Origin: CBDBND01 sp965262665
GTDB taxonomy: Bacteria > Pseudomonadota > Alphaproteobacteria > Rhodospirillales > Rhodospirillaceae
DNA length: 64,000 nucleotides
NCBI GenBank assembly: GCA_965262665.1
Contig: CBDHFR010000003.1
Span: 806,001 to 870,000 of the forward strand
Direction: 5' to 3'
This document shows positions 26,372 to 35,530 of this stretch, piece after piece. Below the pieces are notes generated by a model. The model saw only the letters and a program-made list of their open reading frames with translations. It made no database searches and was not told where the DNA came from. Numbering within the stretch: position 1 is the first letter of the stretch; every line of letters begins with the position of its first letter. A program made the translations under genes and the position numbers.

Positions 26372-26668
26372 ATGGCCGGATACTTAGTTGCAATTGCGCG
26401 CATCGACACCATGACCGACGCCCTAAAAACGTATATCGAGAAAGCTGCCCAACTGTCGGCCGAGTATGGCGGCGAATACGTCATACGTGGCCAGGCAGCT
26501 ACAGTGCGGGAAGGAGATCACCACCAAGGCCGCAGTGTCGTCATTTCCAGGTTTGATAGCGTGGAACAGGCGGAAGCCTTCTACAATTCTGATGCTTACC
26601 TAGAAGAGATCAAACCCTTGCGCGACGGCACCGGAGAATATGACGTCGCTATCTTTGAAGGGGCCTGA
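26372..26668 (+). CDS. DUF1330 family protein, copy 2
   Basis: 98 residues, clearly paralogous to the preceding gene along its length, with the same GEYVIRGQAATVREGDHHQGRSVVISRFDS core and FYNSDAY helix. The two copies differ in many surface positions, so they are an old duplication, not a recent repeat. They might form a heterodimer. The TRAP binding-protein gene starts four bases later. Confidence 0.85.
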   Translation: MAGYLVAIARIDTMTDALKTYIEKAAQLSAEYGGEYVIRGQAATVREGDHHQGRSVVISRFDSVEQAEAFYNSDAYLEEIKPLRDGTGEYDVAIFEGA

Positions 26669-26671
26669 CGG

Positions 26672-27688
26672 GTGCGCACACTCTTCGCCATAATTTTGAC
26701 CTTGAGTCTGGGCGCCACACCTGTGGCCGCTCAAACTGTTTGGAACGTTTCATTGTGGGGACCAAGCCGCCCGGTCACCGTAGCCATCGAGTATTTGGCG
26801 AAAGAAATTGAGGCACGAACGGAAGGCGCGTTACGCATGGTGCTTCATTTCGGTGAAGCGATCTCGCCAGCCCGGGAAAACATCGACGGCATAGCTTTGA
26901 ATGCATTTGAAGCCGGGCACATTTGCCCCTCCTATCATCCCGGGAAGACACCGGCGTTGCTGGCCATGGAACTACCCTTTCTTCCCTTCGAAGATCTTCA
27001 TGCATCGCACCGTGTCGCTCTCAAAGTGCATAAGCATCCCGTTATTGAAAAAGAGTTAGGCCGGTTTAACGCTCGCGTGCTGCAGCACGTCATCGCCCCG
27101 CGCTATGAATTCATGGGCCGCGGCAGGCCGCCAACAGAATTGTCGAACTGGCAGGGTAAACGCGTACGCGCACCCGGCGCTATCGGTGAAGGGGTCCGCG
27201 CTTTGGGCGGGCGACCCACCTCCGTGTCCGCGCCCGAGATTTATACCAGCCTGGAGCGTGGACTGTTCGACGCAGCGGCGTTGCCGTTCTCTTATACGTT
27301 CGCCAGTTACCGCATTCATGAAGTGTCCGATTGGTACACCTATAATATGAAGCTGGCGCATCCCAGTTGCGTCATCATCGTCAACAACGACGCGTGGTTG
27401 GCTTTGTCCGAAGAACAGCGACAGATGATCGAGGACATCAACGTCGAAGCCTACGAAGTTCAGTTCACGGCGTTGGCTGCCGCCGATCGGGAATGGATTC
27501 CGGAATTCGACAGGAAGGGTCTGACTCGCGTCCTTTATGACGACGACACGCTCAGCCGTTTCAGCAATGAAACCGCACAACCCTTGTGGGACGACTGGAT
27601 TGAACGCAATCAACGGCGTTTTCCCGCACGCGAGTATCTCGACTTCATCTTAGCGGAAGCGGCCACAGCCAACGCGGTGGAGCACTGA
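26672..27688 (+). CDS. TRAP transporter substrate-binding protein (DctP family)
   Basis: 338 residues with a secretion signal (RTLFAIILTLSLGATPVAAQ) starting at a GTG. The mature protein is a DctP-type binding protein: WNVSLWGPSRPVTVAIEYLAKEIEARTEGALRMVLHFGEA opens it, and the ligand-arginine region reads WQGKRVRAPGAIGEGVRALGGRPTSVSAPEIYTSLERGLFDAA. R167 or its neighbour should pair with a carboxylate, implying an organic acid ligand. Small and large permease genes follow after a RidA gene, so the transporter is complete. Confidence 0.9.
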   Translation: MRTLFAIILTLSLGATPVAAQTVWNVSLWGPSRPVTVAIEYLAKEIEARTEGALRMVLHFGEAISPARENIDGIALNAFEAGHICPSYHPGKTPALLAMELPFLPFEDLHASHRVALKVHKHPVIEKELGRFNARVLQHVIAPRYEFMGRGRPPTELSNWQGKRVRAPGAIGEGVRALGGRPTSVSAPEIYTSLERGLFDAAALPFSYTFASYRIHEVSDWYTYNMKLAHPSCVIIVNNDAWLALSEEQRQMIEDINVEAYEVQFTALAAADREWIPEFDRKGLTRVLYDDDTLSRFSNETAQPLWDDWIERNQRRFPAREYLDFILAEAATANAVEH

Positions 27689-27691
27689 GCC

Positions 27692-28081
27692 ATGCCGCGC
27701 CAAGCCATCGGACCAGCGGCGTCGTTACCGGACGGCACGCCCAATCCCATCAGCCCTGCTGTGCGGGCCGGCGATTTTGTTTTTATTTCCGGCCTAATGC
27801 CCAAAGGAGCCGATGGCCAAATGGTTGAGGGTGATATCACCATTCAAACCAAAACGGTGATGGAGCGGCTCGGGCACGTTCTCAAGCAATCCGGATGTTC
27901 CTTTGACGATGTGGTGAAGTGCATGGTCTGGCTCACCGATACGGATGATTTCAAAGCGTTTAACCTGGTTTATGTGACTTACTTTGACGGTGCACCGCCG
28001 GCACGATCAGCTGTCCGCTCCGACCTCTTGCTACCGGGAGCCCGGTTGGAGCTTGAGGCGATCTGTCATAAGCCGCCTTAA
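27692..28081 (+). CDS. RidA family protein
   Basis: 129 residues with the RidA (YjgF/YER057c/UK114) fold: VRAGDFVFISGLMPKG, CSFDDVVKCMVWLTDTDDF and PPARSAVRSDLLLPGARLELEAI. The late arginine and glutamate in the family's RSxV...LELE motif are present, which binds imine or enamine intermediates. It sits between TRAP genes, so it probably handles a reactive nitrogen-containing intermediate of the cluster pathway. Confidence 0.9.
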   Translation: MPRQAIGPAASLPDGTPNPISPAVRAGDFVFISGLMPKGADGQMVEGDITIQTKTVMERLGHVLKQSGCSFDDVVKCMVWLTDTDDFKAFNLVYVTYFDGAPPARSAVRSDLLLPGARLELEAICHKPP

Positions 28082-28140
28082 AGATCAAAGCGCGTCCAAC
28101 TCTGTCTGACTTCCCACCTGAACTGTGAAACACTTAACGT

Positions 28141-28755
28141 ATGTTGCACCGGTCACATTTAATTTGGACCCGGGTTGAAAACGCCTGTGCCACCGTGGCC
28201 GCCAGCTTGATCGGTCTCGCCATGGTGTTGACCGTGGCTGAAGTTATTGGCCGCCGTCTGTTCAATTCACCCTTGCCAGGCGTGATCGACATGTTTGATC
28301 TCGGCATGGCGGCGATCGCCTTTCTCGGTGCGTCACAATGTCAACGGGTCGGTGGTCATGTGCGTATGGAACTGGTCTTGCGTCGTTTTTCGGGCCGGAC
28401 CCTATGGATCATAGAGTCTCTGACCACCGCTCTCGCGCTCGGCTTCGTTGCCGCCGTTGCCGTGGCCAGTTGGCAAGGGGTCGAACGGGCGTTTGTCACC
28501 GAAGATGCGACCATGGACCTGCTGCTGCCGGTGTGGCCGTCGAAAACCTTGGTCACCATTGCGCTGATCGTGCTGGTGGTCCGTCTCGTTTTACAACTGG
28601 CCGATAGCTTCCGTTTGGTGATCTCACCCAACGCAGAGCCCATCGCTGCGCTGACAGTGGTGTCCATGGTTGACCATGCCCGCGACGAGATCGAAGAGGC
28701 GTTTGGCGGCGACGTGCAAACACCAAGCGAGCCCGGCAACGGAAGCGGGCCGTGA
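28141..28755 (+). CDS. TRAP transporter small permease (DctQ family)
   Basis: 204 residues with four hydrophobic segments. The characteristic loop GRRLFNSPLPGVIDMFDLGMAAIAFLGASQCQRVGGHVRMELVLRRF lies between helix 1 and helix 3. A cytoplasmic tail of about 50 charged residues follows the last helix. The gene overlaps the large permease start by 4 bp. Confidence 0.88.
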   Translation: MLHRSHLIWTRVENACATVAASLIGLAMVLTVAEVIGRRLFNSPLPGVIDMFDLGMAAIAFLGASQCQRVGGHVRMELVLRRFSGRTLWIIESLTTALALGFVAAVAVASWQGVERAFVTEDATMDLLLPVWPSKTLVTIALIVLVVRLVLQLADSFRLVISPNAEPIAALTVVSMVDHARDEIEEAFGGDVQTPSEPGNGSGP

Positions 28756-30074
28756 CCACTGACCCGTTCATCCTCGGCGTGGTGGCTGTCACTGCTTTAG
28801 TGATCCTCGTTCTCTTGGGAATGCGGGTGGCGTGGGCTGCGGGATCGGTCGGCCTTCTTGGTCTCGTCGTCTTGCGTGGCTGGGACCCGGCCGTTGGATT
28901 AGCAGGCTTGTTGGCTTATGCGGAGACTGCCCGCTACTCCCTCTCTGTTCTGCCCATGTTCATCCTCATCGGTCTGCTCGCCTTTCATGCCGGTTTGACC
29001 CAGGGGGCGTTTGCAGCAGCCCGGGCCTTTGCCGGTCGATTGCCTGGCGGTCTGGCGGTGGCCACGGTTTTTGCCACGGCCGGGTTCGCCGCCGTGTCGG
29101 GAGCAAGCACGGCCACCGCCGCTGTGTTCACACGTATTTCCGTGCCAGAAATGTTGAAGGCGGGGTATGACCCTCGACTTGCTGCCGGCGTCGTTGCGGC
29201 TGGCGGTACCTTGGCGTCGCTTATTCCGCCCAGCGCCATCCTCGTTCTTTACGGCATCATCGTTGAAGAGTCTGTCGGCGCCTTGCTGTTGGCGGGCCTG
29301 GTGCCGGGCATCTTGTCCGCTGTGCTTTATGCCGCACTGATTGTCGCCCGGGTCAAACTCAAGCCGGAACTGGGTCCTCCGTCCTCGGTCGCCGTCCCCC
29401 TGCTAGACAAGTTCCGCGCCCTCGGTCAGGCCTGGGGGATTCTTGCGGTGATCGGTGTCGTCATCACCGGGCTGTACACCGGATGGATGACCCCGACAGA
29501 GGTGGGGGGTGTCGGTGCGGCCCTTGTTCTGTTGATGGCCTTGGCCAATCGTCAAACACAACGGTACCGCATCGTTGAAGCGTTTGTTGATACCGCACGA
29601 CTAACGGCGATGATTCTCGCCATCGTGTGGTGCGTGCTGGTGTTTGTCCGCTTTCTCGGGTTCACCGGATTGCCCGGGGTGCTGGCTGAATGGATCGGGC
29701 AGCTGGACGTGCCCCGTCTGGTTATATTGCTCGCCATCCTTTTGACTTACATGATTCTCGGTATGTTTCTCGATGGCCTTGGCATGCTGCTCCTAACCAT
29801 GCCGGTGGTTTATCCGGTGATTTTATCGCTCGAGTATGACCCAATCTGGTTTGGTATTCTCGTCGTCAAGATGATCGAAATCGGTTTGGTCACCCCACCG
29901 ATTGGTCTTAACTGTTTTGTCGTCAACGGTGTCAGACCGGATATCAAACTTGAAGTTATTTTCAGAGGTGTCGGACCGTTTGTCATCATGGACATCGTCA
30001 CCGTTGGCATCTTGATCGCGTGGCCTGACATCGTATTGTGGCTCCCCCGACAAATGAGCATGGGCGGGCTGTAA
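28752..30074 (+). CDS. TRAP transporter large permease (DctM family)
   Basis: 440 residues, almost entirely hydrophobic, with about twelve segments. DctM landmarks are present: AVSGASTATAAVFTRISVPEMLKAGYDPRLAAGVVAAGGTLASLIPPSAILVLYGII, the ion-coupled core, and LGMFLDGLGMLLLTMPVVYPV near the C terminus, followed by GLVTPPIGLNCFVVNGV. It imports the DctP-bound acid using a sodium or proton gradient. It starts with GTG overlapping the small permease. Confidence 0.92.
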   Translation: MTTDPFILGVVAVTALVILVLLGMRVAWAAGSVGLLGLVVLRGWDPAVGLAGLLAYAETARYSLSVLPMFILIGLLAFHAGLTQGAFAAARAFAGRLPGGLAVATVFATAGFAAVSGASTATAAVFTRISVPEMLKAGYDPRLAAGVVAAGGTLASLIPPSAILVLYGIIVEESVGALLLAGLVPGILSAVLYAALIVARVKLKPELGPPSSVAVPLLDKFRALGQAWGILAVIGVVITGLYTGWMTPTEVGGVGAALVLLMALANRQTQRYRIVEAFVDTARLTAMILAIVWCVLVFVRFLGFTGLPGVLAEWIGQLDVPRLVILLAILLTYMILGMFLDGLGMLLLTMPVVYPVILSLEYDPIWFGILVVKMIEIGLVTPPIGLNCFVVNGVRPDIKLEVIFRGVGPFVIMDIVTVGILIAWPDIVLWLPRQMSMGGL

Positions 30075-30127
30075 AACCGCGTTTACCCTTCTTGTTTCGG
30101 AATTGAGATACCAAAGCGCCCAATAAA

Positions 30128-30967
30128 ATGAGATTTGTTTCCTACGAATATAGTGAAGGTGTGAAGATCGGTGCTGTCATCGATGACGGCATTATCGATC
30201 TGTCCGACGCCGGGCCCAGCCTCAAGGCGGTTCTGGCCACAGGTCCATTAGACAATCTTATTACCGTGGCGCAAAGGCGATCGCCGACCGTTGACTTGGA
30301 CCACGTTGTCTTGCATCAGATTATTCCTGATACGGAACGGATCATTTGCGTCGGCAGGAACTACAAGGATCATGCCAAAGAAATGGGCAGTGAACCTCCC
30401 AGTGTTCCTAGTCTCTTTATGGGTAAGGCACATTCTTTGGTCGGAAACCAACAGTCCGTGGTCAAACCAAAGGTCTCCGATCAGTACGACTTTGAAGGCG
30501 AATTGGCGGTGATCATCGGTTGCGGCGGTCGCCATGTTCCTACCGACAAAGCATTGAGCTTTGTCGCCGGTTACACATGTTTCCTCGACGGCTCAATTCG
30601 GGATTACCAAAAACATTCGTTTACTGCCGGCAAAAATTTTGATTCGTCGGGCGCTTGCGGTCCCTGGCTGGTTCCGGCCCAGGAAATACCGGACCCGCAA
30701 AACCTGCGTCTACAAACACGCGTCGATGGCACTACCATGCAGGCCGCATCCACGGCGGACATGATTTTCTCTGTCGCTGAACTGATCTCATACATCTCCG
30801 CCTTCACCCACTTGGAACCCGGTGATGTGTTGGCGACGGGAACGCCCGCCGGGGTTGGTGCAGGGCGGACCCCGCCCCTCTGGCTAGCCCCCGGGGATCA
30901 TGTTGAAGTTGAAATCGATGCCATCGGTGTGTTGTCCAATACAGTCAAAGCGGAGGTGGAGGTCTGA
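30128..30967 (+). CDS. Fumarylacetoacetate hydrolase family protein
   Basis: 279 residues of the FAH superfamily. The N-terminal quarter is a family-specific lid domain. The catalytic domain has CVGRNYKDHAKEMG (H82 candidate base), the metal pair in DFEGELAV (E123, E125), D154 (FLDGS), and GDVLATGTPAGVG near the end. Members hydrolyse C-C bonds of acylpyruvates, decarboxylate or hydrate dienoates. This one fits the catabolic cluster but its substrate is unknown. The start lies 53 bp after the TRAP permease. Confidence 0.9.
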   Translation: MRFVSYEYSEGVKIGAVIDDGIIDLSDAGPSLKAVLATGPLDNLITVAQRRSPTVDLDHVVLHQIIPDTERIICVGRNYKDHAKEMGSEPPSVPSLFMGKAHSLVGNQQSVVKPKVSDQYDFEGELAVIIGCGGRHVPTDKALSFVAGYTCFLDGSIRDYQKHSFTAGKNFDSSGACGPWLVPAQEIPDPQNLRLQTRVDGTTMQAASTADMIFSVAELISYISAFTHLEPGDVLATGTPAGVGAGRTPPLWLAPGDHVEVEIDAIGVLSNTVKAEVEV

Positions 30968-30972
30968 GGGCC

Positions 30973-32568
30973 TTGGCCGGCATCGTCGCGGCGAGCGCGC
31001 TGCTCTTTACTGTTGCCGGTCATGCCGGTGCGCAGACAATTGCTGTGGGTCTCGGTTCAGCGATCGAAAACTTCGACCCCCACCGGGCCGTGACTTTTGC
31101 TGATCACAGTTTGGCACAAACCTTGCACCGTGGGTTGGTCCAGTTTGAAGCCGACGGCCGCATCGGTCCCGGCTTGTCCGGTCACTGGGAGATATCAAGC
31201 AACCGCCGGACTTATACGTTCACCTTAAAAACCGGTCTCACCTGGTCTGACGGATCGCCGCTGCAGGCGGCTGATATCGTTGCCGGTTTTGAATATGCCC
31301 TCGATCCCACCGATCCAAAACCTTTTGCCGCCAGGTTGTTTGCCATCACCAACGCTGAAACGTTTGCTTCGGGACTGTTGTCGGAAGGCGAGACCATCGG
31401 TGTCACAGCGCCGGATTCTGAGACCATCATCATCACCCTCGAACGGCGGACTCACCATTTTCTGGAAATCCTGGCTCAACCTATTGCCATGCCAGTACCT
31501 ACAAACAATCGCACGGGGTTGTCCAATGGCGCTCTGACATCCGGGTCCTACCGGTTAGAGAGTCAATCGACCGACAGCACCTTAACGCTCAAACCAACGG
31601 TATCCGGTCCGACTTTGTCTATTCATGTTATCGAATCCGCGAACGAGGCTTGGGCCATGGCGACTCAAGGGAATCCTTTTCTCACCCAAGCAATGCCAAT
31701 GCTGTCTGTGCCCTCGGTTGGTGATCATGCGGATCTGGTTCGTGTCGACGGTGGCGAGGCATTGTATGCCTACGCGGTTAATATGAACCGTGCGCCACTT
31801 AACACCATTGAAGCCCGACACGCCTTGGCTATGGCCATTAAACGCCCGACCTTGCTCCGAGCATTGAAGCTAGCCGACACTGAACCCGCCAATCACTTCA
31901 TTGCACCGTCCGTCATGACTGGTATCCGGTCGTACAGAGCACCGTTCGCGCCTTTGACCTATGAAGAGCGGGAAGCGGTCGCGTCGGCACTGTTGTCGGA
32001 ACACGGATTTAACCGCGAGACTCCCTTGCGGGTTTCGCTGCGCATTCCCCACGGTGATGTGCACCGTGCCGTTGCGGATACCGTGGCCGCCATGTGGGCT
32101 ACGGCAGGCATACAAACGGAGATTATTGAATCACCCCTGCCCGAGCACTGGCAGGACTTGGCAATGGGTGATTTCGATGTGGCGTTTATGTCCTGGCCCG
32201 GTTCCCGTGATACACCCACGGGAATTTTGGAACCGCTCAGTCAATACGGTGGACCATGGAATTTCCCCCGCTACGGCTTTGCTGATTATACTGAACGGTT
32301 GAATCGCGCTGCTCAGGAACAAAAACCGGAAAACCGTTTGGGGTATTACCGGGAAGCGGAAAAAGCTCTGGTTGAAGATCAAACTTTGATCGCTCTCTTT
32401 TTCTACTCACCTCTGGTTTTGGTATCGCCTTCTCTTGATGGATGGATTGCCAACGCCAAAGGCCACCATCCGTTAACCACGTTGTCATTGAATCAAGGTG
32501 GGTCTGGCCTTCAACTGATTAGGCCCACATTGCCCCAAGCGGTTCCCTCATTCGGAGAGGACCGTTAG
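30973..32568 (+). CDS. ABC transporter substrate-binding protein, peptide/opine type (SBP family 5)
   Basis: About 531 residues. A signal peptide (AGIVAASALLFTVAGHAGAQ) is followed by the family 5 layout: PHRAVTFADHSLAQTLHRGLVQF, TYTFTLKTGLTWSDGSPLQAADIVAGFEYALDP and a late DVAFMSWPGSRDTPTGILEPL. The start is unclear: TTG at 30973 is used here, but CTG at 30964 has a better GGAGG position. It is read with the permease and ATPase genes that follow. A second family 5 protein lies at 37803-39380, so two ligands may share one channel. Confidence 0.85.
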   Translation: MAGIVAASALLFTVAGHAGAQTIAVGLGSAIENFDPHRAVTFADHSLAQTLHRGLVQFEADGRIGPGLSGHWEISSNRRTYTFTLKTGLTWSDGSPLQAADIVAGFEYALDPTDPKPFAARLFAITNAETFASGLLSEGETIGVTAPDSETIIITLERRTHHFLEILAQPIAMPVPTNNRTGLSNGALTSGSYRLESQSTDSTLTLKPTVSGPTLSIHVIESANEAWAMATQGNPFLTQAMPMLSVPSVGDHADLVRVDGGEALYAYAVNMNRAPLNTIEARHALAMAIKRPTLLRALKLADTEPANHFIAPSVMTGIRSYRAPFAPLTYEEREAVASALLSEHGFNRETPLRVSLRIPHGDVHRAVADTVAAMWATAGIQTEIIESPLPEHWQDLAMGDFDVAFMSWPGSRDTPTGILEPLSQYGGPWNFPRYGFADYTERLNRAAQEQKPENRLGYYREAEKALVEDQTLIALFFYSPLVLVSPSLDGWIANAKGHHPLTTLSLNQGGSGLQLIRPTLPQAVPSFGEDR

Positions 32569-32700
32569 CACACGCAACAACGCTGCCGTCTAATCTCTGG
32601 ATTGCGAGTCGGTCAGCAGGCCTGGCGCTGCCTAGACCCTGCCGTTATGGTCGGAGTACCAAGTTTCTGTCGCAATGGCAGTGGGGATTTTTCTTTTTTC

Positions 32701-33636
32701 ATGTGGGCCTACTTCGCACGCCGCGTCTTAATCGCCATTCCCACGCTCTGGGTCGTCATTACGGTTGCCTTTTTCTTAATGCGTCTGGCGCCGGGCGGAC
32801 CGTTCGATGCGGAAGCGCCGTTGCCGCCGGAGATCATGGCCAATCTCAAAGCCGCTTATGGTCTCGATCAACCCCTGTGGTGGCAGTACACCAATTATCT
32901 CGGCAATCTTCTGCAAGGGGATTTTGGCCCGTCTTTTAAATACAAGGATTTCACGGTCACCGAACTGATTGGCCAAGGATTTCCGGTCAGCATTCAAAAC
33001 GGGCTCGCCGCACTGATGCTGACGATCATTCTCGGCATACCCCTCGGCACCATGGCGGCGCTCAAACAAAACAGCGGTGCCGACCATGCGGCCATGACCG
33101 TGGCCATGACCGGTATCGTTATTCCCAATTTTGTCGTCGGACCGTTGCTTGCCTTGATCTTCGGTATTTATTTGAGGGAGACCGTGTTCGCGCTGCCGGT
33201 GGGCGGATGGAACAACGGGGCGTTAGCCAATCGCATCCTACCGGTGGTGTGCCTGGCACTGCCGTTCATTGCCTATGTGGCCCGGATCACTCGGGCGAGT
33301 CTGATAGAAACTCTGCGCACCAATTATGTGCGCACGGCCCGCGCCAAAGGGCTGCCTTATCGCATGGTGGTTCTGCGCCATGCTTTCAAGAGCGCGATGA
33401 TTCCCGTGGTCACCTATTTGGGACCGGCCACGGTGTTCCTGCTCACCGGTTCCATGGTCATCGAAACCATTTTCTCCCTACCCGGCATCGGCCGTTACTT
33501 TGTCCAGGGCGCCCTCAATCGCGATTACACCTTGGTCATGGGGGTCACCATCCTGGCGGCGTCGTTGGTGATCTTCGTCAATCTCTTGGTCGATTTGGCT
33601 TACGCTTGGCTGGACCCGAAGGTGCGCTATGAGTGA
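32701..33636 (+). CDS. ABC transporter permease, OppB/DppB type
   Basis: 311 residues with about six membrane segments. The N-terminal RRVLIAIPTLWVVITVAFFLMRLAPGGPF and the coupling loop ETLRTNYVRTARAKGLPYRMVVLRHAFKSAMIPVVT (the EAA motif) identify the B-type permease of peptide transporters. An open frame runs back to 32602, but the first 33 residues there have no signal-like or family character, so I start at 32701. It overlaps the next permease gene by 8 bp. Confidence 0.9.
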   Translation: MWAYFARRVLIAIPTLWVVITVAFFLMRLAPGGPFDAEAPLPPEIMANLKAAYGLDQPLWWQYTNYLGNLLQGDFGPSFKYKDFTVTELIGQGFPVSIQNGLAALMLTIILGIPLGTMAALKQNSGADHAAMTVAMTGIVIPNFVVGPLLALIFGIYLRETVFALPVGGWNNGALANRILPVVCLALPFIAYVARITRASLIETLRTNYVRTARAKGLPYRMVVLRHAFKSAMIPVVTYLGPATVFLLTGSMVIETIFSLPGIGRYFVQGALNRDYTLVMGVTILAASLVIFVNLLVDLAYAWLDPKVRYE

Positions 33637-34552
33637 CGCTCCCGCATCGGCCAACTTGCGCGTCGCCCATTCCGACGCATTGGATGCCGCCGCGGACGTG
33701 GAGGGCCGCAGCTTGTGGCAAGATGCCTTCCGCCGTCTCCAGGCCAACCGCGCCGCCATGATCAGCGCCATCATTCTGATCTTGATGGCGGTGGTGTGTT
33801 TCATCGGCCCCCTGTTTGTGCCTTGGACTTATGAAGAGATCAACTGGGACCTGCTGGAGGCGACACCGCCCAACATAGAACTGGGTCATTATTTGGGAAC
33901 GGATTCCTTAGGGCGCGATCTTTTAGCCCGCATTTTGCAAGGCGGTCAGGTATCGTTCCAGGTGGGCATTTTGGCCACCGCCGTCGCTCTTGTGATCGGC
34001 GTCACCATCGGTGCACTTGCCGGTTTTTTGGGCGGCCGTGTGGATCAGTTTCTCATGCGGTTCGTCGATGTCATGTACGCCGTACCGCTGATGTTCTTCA
34101 TCATTATTCTGATGGTTGTATTCGGCCGGAATTTTTATCTCATGTTCCTCGCCATCGGTTTTGTCGAATGGCTGACCATGTCGCGCATTGTGCGCGGTCA
34201 AACCCTGACGCTGAAACACAAGGAGTTCATTGAAGCAGCGCGCGCATCCGGCGGGTCGTCTCTAAACATTATCATTCGCCACATCGTTCCCAATGTGTTG
34301 GGCGTTGTCATTGTCTACGTCACACTAACCATTCCCCAGGTCATCTTGCTGGAAAGTTTCCTCAGCTTTCTTGGGTTGGGTGTGCAGGCTCCGATGACCA
34401 GTTGGGGAGCGCTCATTGCCGAAGGTGCACAGGAAATGGAGATCACGCCGCGCACACTCATCTTGCCGGCAGTATGTTTGTCGACCACGCTGTTCTGTTT
34501 CAATTTTCTTGGTGACGGGTTGCGCGACGCCCTCGACCCCAAGGATAGGTGA
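33629..34552 (+). CDS. ABC transporter permease, OppC/DppC type
   Basis: 307 residues. A hydrophilic N terminus (about 30 residues) precedes the first helix, as in C-type permeases. TDSLGRDLLARILQGGQVSFQVG and the coupling loop RGQTLTLKHKEFIEAARASGGSSLNIIIRHIVPNVLG are typical. Its start overlaps the OppB-type gene and it is followed after three bases by the first ATPase gene. Confidence 0.92.
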   Translation: MSDAPASANLRVAHSDALDAAADVEGRSLWQDAFRRLQANRAAMISAIILILMAVVCFIGPLFVPWTYEEINWDLLEATPPNIELGHYLGTDSLGRDLLARILQGGQVSFQVGILATAVALVIGVTIGALAGFLGGRVDQFLMRFVDVMYAVPLMFFIIILMVVFGRNFYLMFLAIGFVEWLTMSRIVRGQTLTLKHKEFIEAARASGGSSLNIIIRHIVPNVLGVVIVYVTLTIPQVILLESFLSFLGLGVQAPMTSWGALIAEGAQEMEITPRTLILPAVCLSTTLFCFNFLGDGLRDALDPKDR

Positions 34553-34555
34553 GGC

Positions 34556-35530
34556 GTGTCTTCCGTTCTTGAAATTGATCAACTTACCGTCAGCTTCGAT
34601 ACACCGGACGGCACTGTCCGCGCAGTCACTGATGTTTCACTTTTAGTGGAAAAGGGCGAATGCGTTGGCTTAGTAGGGGAGTCCGGGTCCGGTAAAAGCC
34701 AGACTTTCATGGCCGCCATGGGCTTGCTGGCCGACAACGGATCCGCCAGTGGTGCCATCCGCCTGGACGGTATGGATCTCTTATCGGCCAATGAAAAAAC
34801 GCTGAACACACTGCGCGGCGAACGCATTGCCATGATCTTTCAAGACCCGATGACGTCTTTGACACCGCATATGAAAGTGGGACGTCAGCTTGCCGAGGTT
34901 TTGATCGAGCACCGCGGTGTCAATAAAGCGGCGGCGCGCAAACAGGCGCTGGCCATGCTCGACCGGGTCCACATTCCCGAGGCAGAGCGGCGCCTGGACA
35001 TGTATCCTCACGAATTGTCCGGCGGCTTGCGTCAACGGGTGATGATCGCCATGGCTTTGATGTGCGATCCTGCTGTGGTCATTGCTGACGAACCGACCAC
35101 CGCGCTTGATGTTACGGTACAGGCGCAGATCCTCGATCTTTTAACGGAAGTCAAAGACACGCTCGGCACCGCCATTGTTCTCATCACCCATGATCTCGGC
35201 GTCGTCGCCGGACTGGCTGACCGGGTCTCTGTCATGTACGGCGGCCGCATTGTCGAACAAGGCACCGTGTCCGATATTTTCAGCGCACCCGCTCATCCCT
35301 ATACGGAAGGGCTGCTGGCCTGCACGCCCCGTCTGGATGAAGACACGGAGGCCTTGGTTACCATCCCGGGACAGCCGCCCAATCTGCAAAGTCTTCCTCC
35401 CGGCTGCAGTTTTCATCCCCGCTGCACCTATGCCGAAGAACGCTGCCGAGCTGAACGGCCGGACCTGGTTACCACCACCCAATTCCGCGCCAATGCCTGT
35501 CACCGCGATTCATTGGGGGCAGCATCATGA
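34556..35530 (+). CDS. ABC transporter ATPase, OppD/DppD type
   Basis: 324 residues. Walker A GESGSGKS (about 41-48), signature LSGGLRQRVMIAMALM, Walker B VVIADEPTTALD and the switch histidine in LITHDLG are intact. The C-terminal tail has the cysteine-rich motif GCSFHPRCTYAEERCRAERP of peptide-transporter ATPases, which in some relatives binds an Fe-S cluster. Starts with GTG; overlaps the second ATPase by 4 bp. Confidence 0.93.
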   Translation: MSSVLEIDQLTVSFDTPDGTVRAVTDVSLLVEKGECVGLVGESGSGKSQTFMAAMGLLADNGSASGAIRLDGMDLLSANEKTLNTLRGERIAMIFQDPMTSLTPHMKVGRQLAEVLIEHRGVNKAAARKQALAMLDRVHIPEAERRLDMYPHELSGGLRQRVMIAMALMCDPAVVIADEPTTALDVTVQAQILDLLTEVKDTLGTAIVLITHDLGVVAGLADRVSVMYGGRIVEQGTVSDIFSAPAHPYTEGLLACTPRLDEDTEALVTIPGQPPNLQSLPPGCSFHPRCTYAEERCRAERPDLVTTTQFRANACHRDSLGAAS

